64,000 nucleotides of DNA from Thiohalocapsa sp964524185 (GTDB lineage: Bacteria > Pseudomonadota > Gammaproteobacteria > Chromatiales > Chromatiaceae): positions 20,455 through 84,454 of the forward strand of contig CAZGCI010000002.1 in the NCBI GenBank assembly GCA_964524185.1. The letters run 5' to 3'. Below the pieces are notes generated by a model. It was not told where the DNA came from. It made no database searches and saw nothing but the letters and a program-made list of their open reading frames with translations. Made by a program: the position numbers and the translations under genes. Numbering within the stretch: position 1 is the first letter of the stretch; each line of letters begins with the position of its first letter. Of this stretch, positions 1 through 9,007 are shown piece after piece.

Positions 1-519
1 GGATAGCCCGCAGGAGCGCCGCCCCTTATAGCTTGCGCCGAAACTCTGGGCGGCGTCTTCGATGACCGGGAGTCCGTGTCGGTCGGCGATGGCGTTGATG
101 GCGTCCATGTCCGCGCACTGGCCATACAGGGAGACCGGCATGATGGCGCGCGTCTTGGGGCCGATGGCGGTTTGGATGCCGCCCGGGTCGATGTTATAGG
201 TGACCGGGTCGATGTCGACGAACCTGGGCACAGCACCCAGGAGGGCGATGACCTCCGCTGTGGCGACGAAGGTGAACGGCGTGGTGATGACTTCGTCACC
301 CGGGCCGATATCGAGCGCCATCAGGGCCACAAGCAGGGCGTCGGTACCGCTCGACACGCCCACACAGTGACGCACGCCCACGTAGTCGGCCAGGCGCGCT
401 TCGAGCTCCGCAACTTCTGGGCCCAGGATATAGCGACCATGCGCCAGCACGGCCTTGATGCGGGCATCGATGTCCGCGGCGATGCGCGCCTGCTGCGCAT
501 TGAGGTCGATAAATTGCAT
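1..519 (-). CDS. DegT/DnrJ/EryC1/StrS family sugar aminotransferase (partial, cut by window edge)
   Basis: Only the first 173 codons are present; the reading frame runs off the left edge. The start is ATG at 517-519 (MQFIDLNAQQ). The fold-type I PLP aminotransferase signature of this family is visible: GVSSGTDALLVALMAL (about residues 56-71), the TPFTFVATAEVI stretch, and VIEDAAQSFGA near residue 155, where the Asp contacts the PLP ring nitrogen. The catalytic lysine should lie about 20-30 residues further on and is outside the window. Such enzymes transaminate keto-sugar nucleotides for polysaccharide or lipopolysaccharide synthesis. It lies 37 bp after the kdsD-like gene on the same strand, so it probably belongs to the same surface-polysaccharide operon. 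The exact sugar substrate cannot be told. Confidence 0.9.
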   Translation of the reverse strand, partial: MQFIDLNAQQARIAADIDARIKAVLAHGRYILGPEVAELEARLADYVGVRHCVGVSSGTDALLVALMALDIGPGDEVITTPFTFVATAEVIALLGAVPRFVDIDPVTYNIDPGGIQTAIGPKTRAIMPVSLYGQCADMDAINAIADRHGLPVIEDAAQSFGASYKGRRSCGLS

Positions 520-556
520 CGCGCTGCCCCGTGCGGGTGGTTCGATTAGGTTCGGA

Positions 557-1528
557 TCATTTCTGCACAACGCCGACAACACCGGTGTCGTCGACCACCA
601 CCAATAGGGTGATGCGGTGCTGGGCCATCAGCTCGATGGCGGTCTGCATGTTGCTCTCGGCGCCGATGGTCACGGGGGCGGGCGTCATCAGGTCTGCGGC
701 CGTCTTCTGGAAAAAGGCCTCGCGATGGGCCTGCACGGCGCGGCGCAGGTCGCCGTCGGTGATGATGCCCTCGGCCCGGCGTCGGTCGACGCTCACCAGC
801 GCGATCCCGAGTCCGCCGTCGCTCACGGCTGACAGTACGGCATCGGCGTCCGCATCCGGGCCCACGAAAGGCAGGTTGTCGCCCCGCATCTCCTCGCGAA
901 CCGTGTGCAGCAATCGGCGGCCGAGGCTCCCGCCCGGGTGAAACCGCGCGAAGTCACCGGACTGAAAGCCGCGCGCGCGCATCAAGGCCACGGCGAGCGC
1001 ATCGCCCATGGCGAGCGCCGCTGTCGTGGAGGCGGTGGGTGCCAGCTGCAGCGGACAGGCCTCGCGCTCCACCCGCACCGACAAATGCTGATCGGCGTGG
1101 GCCGCTAGCGTGGAGCGCGCATTGCCGGTGAGTGCGATGATGCGGTTGCCGTTGTCGCGCAGAAAGGGCAACAGCTTCACCAGCTCTTCGGTCTCGCCGG
1201 AATTGGAGAGCGCAATGAAGGTATCCGCCGGTGTCACCATCCCGAGGTCGCCATGAAAGGCCTCCCCCGGATGCATGAAGAAGGACGGGGTGCCGGTGCT
1301 GGCCAGGGTCGCGGCGAGCTTCTTACCGATGATGCCGGACTTCCCCATGCCACAGACGATGACCCGGCCGCGGGTGGCGAGGATGGCCTCGACGGCGGCG
1401 GTGAAGGCGCCGTCGAGGTTGCGGACCAGGCCGAGGACGCCGGCAGCCTCGATCTCGAACACCTCGCGCGCCACCGCCGCGCAATCGATGCGGCCGATGT
1501 GCGGTGCGGAGCCGGCCATATCGGGCAT
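557..1528 (-). CDS. kdsD: KdsD/KpsF-type arabinose-5-phosphate isomerase (SIS + two CBS domains)
   Basis: Converts ribulose 5-phosphate to arabinose 5-phosphate, the first committed step of Kdo synthesis for LPS or capsule. The SIS domain covers about residues 35-175 with the expected active-site landmarks: GMGKSGIIGKK (Lys), LSNSGETEE (Glu), EREACPLQLAPT (Glu) and HPGGSLGRR (His). Two CBS repeats follow (about 205-323), with the ITDGDLRR motif in the first. The protein is a little short at its C-terminus: it stops right after GVVGVVQK, where the family normally continues into an HxHDLLxAG-like end. The gene follows gspD after 26 bp and precedes a DegT aminotransferase, which suggests a polysaccharide (KpsF-like) role. 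ATG at 1526-1528 gives the outermost plausible start; no strong ribosome site is seen. Confidence 0.9.
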   Translation of the reverse strand: MPDMAGSAPHIGRIDCAAVAREVFEIEAAGVLGLVRNLDGAFTAAVEAILATRGRVIVCGMGKSGIIGKKLAATLASTGTPSFFMHPGEAFHGDLGMVTPADTFIALSNSGETEELVKLLPFLRDNGNRIIALTGNARSTLAAHADQHLSVRVEREACPLQLAPTASTTAALAMGDALAVALMRARGFQSGDFARFHPGGSLGRRLLHTVREEMRGDNLPFVGPDADADAVLSAVSDGGLGIALVSVDRRRAEGIITDGDLRRAVQAHREAFFQKTAADLMTPAPVTIGAESNMQTAIELMAQHRITLLVVVDDTGVVGVVQK

Positions 1529-1554
1529 TGAGCGCTGCTGGTGCGGCCGGCCCG

Positions 1555-3771
1555 TCAGAAACGGGTATCCAGGTTGCGCACCTTGTCGCGGAAGTCGCGG
1601 GTGACGGTCTCGATGTCACCGTCGCTGGCGATCACGCGGGGCGTCAGCACCACCACCAGCTCGTTGCGCTCTGCGCGGCGGCGCGTTTCCCCAAACAGCG
1701 GCCCGACGAGGGGGGCCCGATAGAGGCCCGGGACACCGGACCGGTTGCCCTCGTTGGCGTCCTGGATGAGGCCGCCGAGCACCACGGCCTGGTTGGAGCG
1801 CACCGCCACATTACTCGTGATATTGCGGGTACGGAACGTCGGCGAGTTGAGCGTCCCGCTGTCCTGGGCCACCGTGCTGACTTCCTGCTCGATCTCCATC
1901 TGCACCAACCCGCCCGGGGTCACCCTGGGCTTCACGGACAACTTGACGCCGGTGGACCGGTATTCGATCTGGTTGATGATCCGATCCGTGGTCGCCGTCC
2001 CCTGCTGCTGGGTGGTTGCGATGGGGACGTCCTCACCCACCTGAATCTGCGCCGTCTGGTTGTCGCGCACCATCACCGATGGGGAGGAGAGCACGTTCAC
2101 CAGGTCGTCCTGTGCCAGCGCCGAGAGTGTGGCGCGAATGGTGTCCGGACGCAGCACGACGGACCAGTTGAAACCGGGGAAGGTGCGCGCGGGCCCTTCG
2201 GCCCCATCGCGCAACGAGATGTCGCTGCGGTAGTCACCCTCGGCGAGCCCAAAGAAGCGCCACTGCACGCCATAGCGCAGGCTGCCGGTGAGGCGAATCT
2301 CCACAATGGTGGCCTCTACGAGCACCTGCAGCGGCAGGATGTCAAGTTGTTTTAGTGCGTCCAGGATCTTCTTGTAATCGCGTGCGCTGGAGCGCACCAG
2401 GAGTGAGTTGTTCACGGCATCCGCGACGATGCTGACCTCAGATGACAACTCCAAGGTGCTGGCAGACGCCCGCCGCGGCGTCGCCTCACCGCCGTCGCCG
2501 CCACCGTCCGCACCGCCGATGCTCGCCTGCTGCAGGCCGGGTGCTACGCCGCCCACGCTCCGACGTTGGCCGCCACCCCCATCGCCGGAAAAAAGTTGCG
2601 TCAGCACGTCGGCGAGGTTTTCGGCATCGCCGTGGCGCACGCGATAGACGAACAGGCGCTGCGCCGTGCTGCCGCTGGCCTCCGCACGGTCGAGCCGGGT
2701 GATCCAGTCGCGCATTTGGGCCAGATAGCTCTGCTGAGGCGAGACCACCAGCACGGCATTAGCGCTCTCCATCGGGATAAACCGGAACAACCCCTTGAAG
2801 GGGTTAGGGCCATCGCCGTCGGCCAGCAGGGCCTGGAGATTTGACACCACGTCCGTCGCCTGCGCATATTCCAGGACGAAGAAACCCACCGACAGGCCAG
2901 CCATCCAGTCCACGTCGAAGACCTGGATGGTCTCCAGCAGGTTGCTCATCTCAGGGCTGGTGCCGGCGATGACGACGAGGTTACGCATGCTGTCCGTGCG
3001 CACGATGCTGCCATCCGGCGCCAGGGGCTCCAGGATGCTGGCCATCTCCTCGGCGCCGATGTAGCGCAGCGGCACGACCTGCAGGCTGTAGCCCTCGGGC
3101 AGCGCCCGTGCGGACTGGCCCAACTGGGGCACGACGCGCCCCTGGACCGCGTTGCCGAGGGGGACGACTTCGTAGGTGCCTGCGTTGTCCACCAACGCTG
3201 CGTTATTCATCCGCAGCAGTGTTTCCAGCGTCGGGATGAGCATATCGCGCCGCAGGGGTCGGCCGGTCTGCAGGGACACGAAGCCGGAGACGCCCGGGTC
3301 TAGGACGTAGTTGACGCCCAGCAGATCGCCGAGGATGACCTTAACTACCTCCCGAATATCGGTGCCGTCGAAGTTCAGGGTCACATCGCCCGGCGTGGTA
3401 TCGACACCCGCGGGCGACACCTGCCGGACGAAGGTGCCTGTGCCGGGGAGCACATAGTCAGTTGCCTCCGGTATCTCGTCGCCGATGGCGATGCTGTCCG
3501 GCTGTGCGGCGTCGGTGCCGACCGGAACTGCACGGCGGTCGGGGTCCATGGCGTGTCCCTGGGTTGAGCCGATGCGTTTGCTCGGGTCAAACACCAGCCC
3601 GCCGCTGCCACACCCGCTGGTGATCAGCACCAGTAGCCCTGCCGTCAGGAGCCCAAGCCAGAGTCGCGCACTGGGCTGCAAACTGGTTCGCGCACGGGCC
3701 GGCGGCTCGGTCACGCGGCTCTCCCGGAGACCAGACCGTCGGGCTTGCCTGTTGGCGTTGTGGACTGACAT
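1555..3771 (-). CDS. gspD: Type II secretion system secretin GspD (XpsD-like)
   Basis: Outer-membrane channel of the type II secretion system. The N-terminus has a basic segment, a hydrophobic stretch (LLTAGLLVLITSGC) and a cysteine consistent with a lipoprotein signal, as in XpsD. The N0 domain (VTLNFDGTDIREVVKVILGDLL) and N1-N3 ring repeats follow. A Gly/Ser/Arg-rich loop (FSGDGGGGQRRS) interrupts N3 in the usual place. The secretin core holds the terminal motif VPGLYRAPLVGPLFGETRRR followed by LVVVLTPRVI. I use ATG at 3769-3771; an in-frame GTG at 3817-3819 would add 16 residues, and neither has a clear ribosome site. It is the last gsp gene in the order E-F-G-H-I-J-K-L-M-N-D, typical of Xanthomonas-type systems. 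Confidence 0.93.
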   Translation of the reverse strand: MSVHNANRQARRSGLRESRVTEPPARARTSLQPSARLWLGLLTAGLLVLITSGCGSGGLVFDPSKRIGSTQGHAMDPDRRAVPVGTDAAQPDSIAIGDEIPEATDYVLPGTGTFVRQVSPAGVDTTPGDVTLNFDGTDIREVVKVILGDLLGVNYVLDPGVSGFVSLQTGRPLRRDMLIPTLETLLRMNNAALVDNAGTYEVVPLGNAVQGRVVPQLGQSARALPEGYSLQVVPLRYIGAEEMASILEPLAPDGSIVRTDSMRNLVVIAGTSPEMSNLLETIQVFDVDWMAGLSVGFFVLEYAQATDVVSNLQALLADGDGPNPFKGLFRFIPMESANAVLVVSPQQSYLAQMRDWITRLDRAEASGSTAQRLFVYRVRHGDAENLADVLTQLFSGDGGGGQRRSVGGVAPGLQQASIGGADGGGDGGEATPRRASASTLELSSEVSIVADAVNNSLLVRSSARDYKKILDALKQLDILPLQVLVEATIVEIRLTGSLRYGVQWRFFGLAEGDYRSDISLRDGAEGPARTFPGFNWSVVLRPDTIRATLSALAQDDLVNVLSSPSVMVRDNQTAQIQVGEDVPIATTQQQGTATTDRIINQIEYRSTGVKLSVKPRVTPGGLVQMEIEQEVSTVAQDSGTLNSPTFRTRNITSNVAVRSNQAVVLGGLIQDANEGNRSGVPGLYRAPLVGPLFGETRRRAERNELVVVLTPRVIASDGDIETVTRDFRDKVRNLDTRF

Positions 3772-3864
3772 GGCGTCGGGGCCTGGTAGCGCGGTTGGAT
3801 GGCTGGTTGGCAGGCTCACGGGCTGGGTTGCGGACCGCGGCCCGCGGATTGGTCAGAGTGAGGG

Positions 3865-4542
3865 TCAGCGTGCCTGACGGACGGATTGGGCATCCGGCGA
3901 GCCCGTGGCTTGCTCGCGCTCGGGGTCACTGGCATCAGGCGCGGCAGGGGGTTCGTCCCCACCCCGTCTGATCTGGCCGGGTGGCGCTGACCGATTGCCC
4001 CCCGCCCGTCTCGACGGCGGCAGCCGGGTCGGCGGAGTGCGCGGAGGCGAGTTGGCGTAGTCGCGCAATGGTAACTCATTGGTCTCCCCCTGTCGCTCAA
4101 GGACCAGCCTATCGGGCTCGATGGCCTTCACCGTCCAGCCCTCATAGTCCTGACCAAGACGCAAACGCCTCGTCTCGTTGCTGCGCGGGCTGCGCACCCA
4201 GGCAGAGACCAGTGTCGGCGTGATCACGACAGCGGTGAGATTCGTGCCGCTCAGATCAGTGGCCGGCACCTCTTCCACGATGGGCTCATCCTCTGGCTCA
4301 TCCGGCGGCGGTCGGCGGTCCGGCAGGAACAATGGGCGCTCCACGACGGAGGCGTATTCCTCCAGGGGCGGCGGCTCCAGGGCGACTGAGTCAACGCCGG
4401 GGGTCGTCGGCTCGGTATCGGGCGCCGCCGTTTCGGCAGCGGGCGGCGGCGACGGCAGCCCCGCGTCTGGCGCCCAGCCCTGCCATTGCAGCGCCAGCCC
4501 TGCCCCAAGGAGCAGCGCAAGGCCGAGCAGCACTGGCTTCAT
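3865..4542 (-). CDS. gspN: Type II secretion system protein GspN/XpsN (GspC-like inner-membrane clamp)
   Basis: 225 residues. A single N-terminal membrane helix (about 2-20) is followed by a Pro/Ala-rich spacer and a small beta domain (about 60-165) containing VVERPLFLPDRRP and LTAVVITPTLVSAWV, the homology-region signature of GspC/XpsN. This domain normally links the inner-membrane platform to the N0 domain of the secretin. The C-terminal 60 residues are rich in Pro, Arg and Ser and look disordered; there is no PDZ domain as in classical GspC. Its start overlaps the end of gspM by 4 bp (ATGA), so translation is probably coupled. Position immediately before gspD matches the xps operon. Confidence 0.82.
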   Translation of the reverse strand: MKPVLLGLALLLGAGLALQWQGWAPDAGLPSPPPAAETAAPDTEPTTPGVDSVALEPPPLEEYASVVERPLFLPDRRPPPDEPEDEPIVEEVPATDLSGTNLTAVVITPTLVSAWVRSPRSNETRRLRLGQDYEGWTVKAIEPDRLVLERQGETNELPLRDYANSPPRTPPTRLPPSRRAGGNRSAPPGQIRRGGDEPPAAPDASDPEREQATGSPDAQSVRQAR

Positions 4543-5237
4543 GCCCCAGCCTCGAGGATGAAGCCGAAGATGTCGAGTCGCACGGTGAGCTGACCAACAT
4601 CACTGCCCGCGGGGCGCTGGGGCATTCGCCGCCGCACGTTGGCAGCCCGTGGCGTCGTTGAGCGGATGGACATCTGGTCCACGAACAGGAACGGGCGTGC
4701 GCTCTCGATGCGATAGAGTAGGTCGAGCAGCTCATCCGTGGTGCCCTGCAGCTGGGTGCGGATGCGCACCCGCGCGGGCTGCTCGCCCGCATCCACCGGC
4801 AGGATCTGGGTGCTGATGGGCCGTGCACCGGCGCCGCGGACCATCTCCTGCACCTCACTCTGCAGGCGGGCGCCGGCGAGCGCCGGCGTCTCGGCGTCGA
4901 AATAGAACGCCTTGAAGTCGTCGTTGGCTTGCTCGCGGGCGAGCTCCGCGCGCAGCGCCGGGAGGGTCGCCACCAACCGCTGGTAACGGGCCAGCTGGTC
5001 TAGGCCACGGGCGTAGTCTGCGTCCAGCGCCTGCATGCGCTGCCACCAGGGCAGGGCCACGGCAAGGAGGAGCAGGAGGGGGATGAGGAGCGCCACCGAC
5101 CAGGCGGCGACGCAACCCCAGGGCAGCGTGTTCCGGCGCTGCCGGCGCGGCGCGGCGGTCTCCGCCGCAGGCAGTGTCGTCGCCTCCGCCGCGACGAGCG
5201 AAGCCGGTTGCATGTTGGCGCCAGTGTCTGGGTTCAT
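4539..5237 (-). CDS. gspM: Type II secretion system protein GspM
   Basis: 232 residues. A cytoplasmic tail of about 40 residues, one membrane helix (CVAAWSVALLIPLLLLLAVA, about 42-61), a short coiled coil (RMQALDADYARGLDQLARYQ) and a periplasmic ferredoxin-like domain. The GTTDELLDLLYRIESARPFLFVD segment matches the GspM subfamily found with GspN/XpsN. GspM pairs with GspL in the inner-membrane assembly platform. It overlaps gspN by 4 bp; a 125-bp gap separates it from gspL upstream, which contains a tandem 11-bp repeat. Confidence 0.85.
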   Translation of the reverse strand: MNPDTGANMQPASLVAAEATTLPAAETAAPRRQRRNTLPWGCVAAWSVALLIPLLLLLAVALPWWQRMQALDADYARGLDQLARYQRLVATLPALRAELAREQANDDFKAFYFDAETPALAGARLQSEVQEMVRGAGARPISTQILPVDAGEQPARVRIRTQLQGTTDELLDLLYRIESARPFLFVDQMSIRSTTPRAANVRRRMPQRPAGSDVGQLTVRLDIFGFILEAGA

Positions 5238-5269
5238 ACGGGTCAGTCGGCGGCCGGCGCTCCGGCCTC

Positions 5270-5291
5270 AGCGGTCGTTAAGCGGTCGTTA
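5270..5291. repeat. Tandem 11-bp direct repeat between gspL and gspM
   Basis: AGCGGTCGTTA occurs twice head to tail (5270-5280 and 5281-5291), 33 bp upstream of the gspM start codon. It could be a simple duplication or a regulator's direct-repeat site. Confidence 0.6.
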
Positions 5292-5362
5292 ATCAGGCGC
5301 GCGGCACGGTCTCGCGCGTCGCAGGAACACTCGCAGCAGAGCGGGCCTTGCCGCACCGCCTA

Positions 5363-6478
5363 TCACTCCGCCTCGGGTCGCTGATACATAAAGGATAGGT
5401 GGAAGCGCTCTTGGCCGGTGTTTGCAACCTGCATCACCGGCGAACGGAAGCTCACCGAGTCGATGCCCGGCCCCTTCTCCAACAAGCCGATGAGGGCTGT
5501 GGCCTGATCGGACTCGCCCCGGGCGTCCACCTCACCGTCGCGGACGTTCAGGGTCTGCACCCAGCTGCCGTCCGGGAGCAGATCCGTCAGCTCCCGCAGC
5601 AGGTCGGTCATGCGCGGCTGCTCGCGTTTGCGGTTCAGCACCTCGATGCTGCCAAGGCGGGCGCGTTCCAGTGCATCGCGGACCTCTTCGACCTCCACGG
5701 CGGTGCTCCGGACGCGCCGCAGCTCCCCATCGAGGACCTCCAGCGCACGCTGCTTCTGCCACAGCGGCGTCACCAGGGCAGCCACCACCAGCGCCAGTAG
5801 CAGGAGCCAAAGGAGCTGTGTCACGAGCGAGCCGAACCGCCGTGGCTTCGGGCGTTCCTCTCGCGGCAGTAGATTGGCACCTGGCCAGGCCCCCGCCCAG
5901 GCGAGCCGTGCCGCCGGCGAGCGCGCCTCGCGCAAGCGCTCCAGCCACTCTGCGGCCGCATCGCGGCGCGCCACGGCGACTTCCACATCGAGCTTCGTGC
6001 CCCGAGCGACGGCACCCAACACGCGGGCGTCGAAATACACATCCTTAGCACTGAAGGGGGTGAGCCGATCCAGCTCGAAGCCGACGACTTGGCGCAGGTT
6101 GTCTTTGACCTGAACCGGCAGGGTGGTACGGCGCAGCAGCACCTGCGGCGCCTCTAGCTCCAGCCAGGTTTCACGCCACCCTTGCTTGGGCGGTCGCGCC
6201 AGCGCAGCGGTCACGGTGCCCCCGGTGCGCAGATCGAGGCCGCCGATGGGCTCCCGCTCGGCGCCGACCTGGAGCATGAGCGCGGCCTCATCCCCGCGGG
6301 GCTGCACGACCAGACGCGGGTTGCGCAGGGCGAGCCAGCGCCGGACAGGCCGCGGTAGGCAGGACACCAGGGTGTCGCGCCAACGTGGCACGAGGTCGGC
6401 GCCGGGGAGCGTCGAGAGCGGCGGCAGGCGCAAGCCTGCGAGCAATCCGGAACTGCTTAGGGTTGCCATGGCTGGCAT
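5363..6478 (-). CDS. gspL: Type II secretion system protein GspL (PilN-like C-terminal domain)
   Basis: 371 residues. The N-terminal cytoplasmic part (about 1-225) has the actin-like GspL/PilM fold features, including VVGFELDRLTPF and DVYFDARVLG. One membrane helix follows (LVTQLLWLLLLALVVAALVTPLW, about 225-247), then a coiled coil and a PilN-type periplasmic domain (LLRELTDLLPDGSWVQTL). GspL anchors the GspE ATPase to the inner membrane. Two start codons nine bases apart (6478 and 6469) are possible. It lies 126 bp downstream of gspK, with a short GC-rich perfect palindrome (ACGGCGCCGT) in the gap. Confidence 0.88.
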   Translation of the reverse strand: MPAMATLSSSGLLAGLRLPPLSTLPGADLVPRWRDTLVSCLPRPVRRWLALRNPRLVVQPRGDEAALMLQVGAEREPIGGLDLRTGGTVTAALARPPKQGWRETWLELEAPQVLLRRTTLPVQVKDNLRQVVGFELDRLTPFSAKDVYFDARVLGAVARGTKLDVEVAVARRDAAAEWLERLREARSPAARLAWAGAWPGANLLPREERPKPRRFGSLVTQLLWLLLLALVVAALVTPLWQKQRALEVLDGELRRVRSTAVEVEEVRDALERARLGSIEVLNRKREQPRMTDLLRELTDLLPDGSWVQTLNVRDGEVDARGESDQATALIGLLEKGPGIDSVSFRSPVMQVANTGQERFHLSFMYQRPEAE

Positions 6479-6604
6479 GCTGCTCGTTTACAAAAACCGC
6501 CACGGCGCCGTGTCGCGCCCGGGCCTGATACAGGCCATGTGTGTGCGGTGCCAAGCTGAGGGATCACGTCACGTAGGATAACGCGATGTGCCGCTATGTG
6601 TCTG

Positions 6605-7609
6605 TTACTCGGGCGCAACGTCCGGAGCCGTCGCTGCCGCCAACAAGCCGAACCGACGCCAGAGGACCTCGAAGGGCGGTTGCGCGCCGCGTTGCACCGA
6701 GATCAGCGCCTCCATGTGGCGGCCGCGGCCCTGGCGGTCCGTCTGTGAGACGCGCACCCGATACAGGGGCCCGCCGCGATTGCCAAAGGTCATCTGCTCC
6801 GTATCCGGCAGTAATGGCTGGTCGCGTTGGGCCACCATATCCACGGCGTCCTCGAACAGCAGGCCCTGGGTAGCCGCCAGCACCTGCGGCGAGGCAAAGC
6901 GCTGCTCCACCTCCCCCGTGTCGTTGTACACGGTCAGGTGAGGCGCCAAGCGGTGATAGAGGTCCCGGGTCATACCGAGCACCTGACGCAGCTCCTCCAC
7001 ACTGGCGAAGGGCCCATCGCGAGCACCATAAGGCAGCCCCGCATCGGCGTAGTCGCCGTCCTCGGCACCGTTGAGCCGTCTCAGGTCGTCTGGATCGCGC
7101 CAATCGAGGATGGCATCGGCGAGCGCATCCCGCTGGCTCGCATCGAAGCCCGCCTCGCCCTGGGCGAGCTCGATGAGGGTCTTCAGCTCCTCCTGGGTCG
7201 CGGCGTTCAAGTCGATGCGGGAAGTCTCGTTGGTCAGGGTGACCGTCAGCGTCACCGCATCCAACACCAACGTATGGGGCACACCGTTGGGCAGCCAAAC
7301 GGCCTCCGGCGGCGCTGCCTCGAGCGGCGTCGACAGCAGGTTCAGCGCCGTCAGCGCCAGGGCCGATTCCGCTTGGGCGCGAAAGCGGGCCGCATCGATC
7401 TGGTTGCGCGCCAGGGCGCTTTCCGTGCGCTGGGTGCTGGTGAGCCCGAGGGCCATGATGGTCAGCAGGGCGATGATCCAGAGCACCAGCACCAAGGCAA
7501 TGCCGCGTTGCTGTGCGGCGCGCCCATGCGGTATTAGGTCGCGCAGGGCGGCGGGCCGCGGGCGGCGGACCGACCGCGAACGTCTGTGGCGCGGAGACTC
7601 AGGGCGCAT
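6605..7609 (-). CDS. gspK: Type II secretion minor pseudopilin GspK
   Basis: 334 residues. After an unusually long basic N-terminus (about 35 residues) comes the prepilin-like cleavage site and helix QRGIALVLVLWIIALLTIMA. As is common for GspK, Glu at position +5 is absent. The large K-specific globular insert follows: SRIDLNAATQEELKTLI (helix-hairpin-helix-like), ILDWRDPDD and DGPFASVEELRQVLGM are characteristic. GspK caps the pseudopilus tip together with GspI and GspJ. It overlaps the end of gspJ by 11 bp. Confidence 0.92.
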   Translation of the reverse strand: MRPESPRHRRSRSVRRPRPAALRDLIPHGRAAQQRGIALVLVLWIIALLTIMALGLTSTQRTESALARNQIDAARFRAQAESALALTALNLLSTPLEAAPPEAVWLPNGVPHTLVLDAVTLTVTLTNETSRIDLNAATQEELKTLIELAQGEAGFDASQRDALADAILDWRDPDDLRRLNGAEDGDYADAGLPYGARDGPFASVEELRQVLGMTRDLYHRLAPHLTVYNDTGEVEQRFASPQVLAATQGLLFEDAVDMVAQRDQPLLPDTEQMTFGNRGGPLYRVRVSQTDRQGRGRHMEALISVQRGAQPPFEVLWRRFGLLAAATAPDVAPE

Positions 7610-8459
7610 CGCGCGGCTCGGCGGCTTGCCCCGGAGACGGACCGGGCGCTGTTCGGCCGCGTACGTCGTCCGAGGTTGGCTGGTCTAGATTCAGCTGCGT
7701 CCCGATGAGCTGATCAAACTGGACCCCTGCGCCATCGGGCAGGCTGATCACGGCATCCGGCCAAGCCTCGGCCGGGGTATCGAGGCCGATGCGCACGTTC
7801 TGCGGCAGGCGACGGTTGTAGGACCAGTCCTCGAGCCACTCGGGCTCGTTCTCGCCCTCGGGGACGCCGAAATAGGCCAGCTCGAAGCGCTCGACCTGCG
7901 GCAACAGAACGGTCCGGCCATAGGCGCCCGCGGCAATGTCGCGGTCCAGTGGGCTGGCGTCCGTCAGGGTGGCGCCACCGTCCAGCAGGGGCTCCCACGG
8001 GGGAAAATCGTCGCCGCCCTCAAGCACATCCGGGTGCAACAGCCAGCGCACCAGCACCAGGCGGTCGTGCTCGCCGGCCTGTTCCAAGACCAAGCGCAGG
8101 ATATACAGGCCGGGAATGCCCACGTGCTCGGACAGCGGCGCAGCGAACTCTAGGCCCTCGGCGTCGCCGGCAAAGATGGCCAACTGCTCGCCGTCGAAGA
8201 TGACATTCGTCGGCAGCGCTTGGCGCAGCGTCTGTTCGATGAAGTTGCGCGCCACGCGCAGGTCATTCACCCGTTCAGAGACACCCTCGACGCCCTCCCA
8301 GGCGCGGGAGCCGAGCCTAAGCCCGGAGAACATGAGCACCGTGATGACCGAGATCAGCACGAGCGCGATGAGCAGCTCCACGAGCGTGAAGCCCGCGGTG
8401 CCGTGCTGGCACCGCCGCGACTGGGTTCGCTGCGCGATCATCGCCGGCGTCGTCGGCAT
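7599..8459 (-). CDS. gspJ: Type II secretion minor pseudopilin GspJ
   Basis: 286 residues. The type IV pilin-like methylation motif GFTLVELLIALVLISVITVL sits at about residues 23-42, with the prepilin-peptidase cleavage Gly-Phe and Glu+5 intact. The following RVNDLRVARNFIEQTLRQALP segment and the C-terminal beta domain match GspJ. It forms the pseudopilus tip with I and K. The start codon overlaps the gspI stop by one base (TGATG arrangement). The C-terminus (about 250-286) is a polar tail not needed for the fold. Confidence 0.92.
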   Translation of the reverse strand: MPTTPAMIAQRTQSRRCQHGTAGFTLVELLIALVLISVITVLMFSGLRLGSRAWEGVEGVSERVNDLRVARNFIEQTLRQALPTNVIFDGEQLAIFAGDAEGLEFAAPLSEHVGIPGLYILRLVLEQAGEHDRLVLVRWLLHPDVLEGGDDFPPWEPLLDGGATLTDASPLDRDIAAGAYGRTVLLPQVERFELAYFGVPEGENEPEWLEDWSYNRRLPQNVRIGLDTPAEAWPDAVISLPDGAGVQFDQLIGTQLNLDQPTSDDVRGRTAPGPSPGQAAEPRDAP

Positions 8460-9007
8460 CAGAGGCCTGGTATGAGGGGCTCAGCGAGCCGTATCGAGCG
8501 CAGCGCAACTTGCCTGGCGCCGGAGCCCGTAGGCAGTGAAGCCACCGCTGTCACCAGAAAGGGCTCCAGCGGCGGCGCCAGATCCTCGCCGAGCCAGCCC
8601 TGGGGCTGGTAGGGCTGAATGCTGACGATCCAGTCCATGCCATGTTCGGGAGCGCCGGTGTGGACACCTTGTTCCAACGGAATGTCGCCGCCGACCGAGG
8701 CAAGCTTGGCCTCGGCGAGGGCAACGATGCGGCTGTAATCGGCACTGATGACGGTGGTGGTCATGGCGCGCTGGAAGATCTGCAGCAGCACACCCAGGGA
8801 GAGCGCCAGGATGGCAAAGGCGACCAGCACCTCGAGGAGGGAGAAGCCGCCCTCACGGCGAGGGCCGCGGCCACGGGATACGACGGCAGCCGTGCCGCGA
8901 AGCGTCCGCAGAACGGCGTGCGGCGCGGGTCCACCGCAGACCGACACACCCGTCGTCGCGGACGTCCGCCGTCCAGCCCTGCGGGTTTGTTTGCCGCGCG
9001 CCGTCAT
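8459..9007 (-). CDS. gspI: Type II secretion minor pseudopilin GspI
   Basis: 182 residues from ATG at 9005-9007, which forms a 4-bp ATGA overlap with the gspH stop and is preferred over an ATG 14 codons upstream. A long Arg/Thr-rich leader (about 50 residues) precedes the cleavage motif GGFSLLEVLVAFAILALSLGV, with Glu+5 present. The SRIVALAEAKLASVG and MDWIVSIQPYQP segments match GspI. The leader is much longer than the usual 6-15 residues of prepilins; the real start may therefore be internal, although no other ATG precedes the motif. Confidence 0.88.
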   Translation of the reverse strand: MTARGKQTRRAGRRTSATTGVSVCGGPAPHAVLRTLRGTAAVVSRGRGPRREGGFSLLEVLVAFAILALSLGVLLQIFQRAMTTTVISADYSRIVALAEAKLASVGGDIPLEQGVHTGAPEHGMDWIVSIQPYQPQGWLGEDLAPPLEPFLVTAVASLPTGSGARQVALRSIRLAEPLIPGL

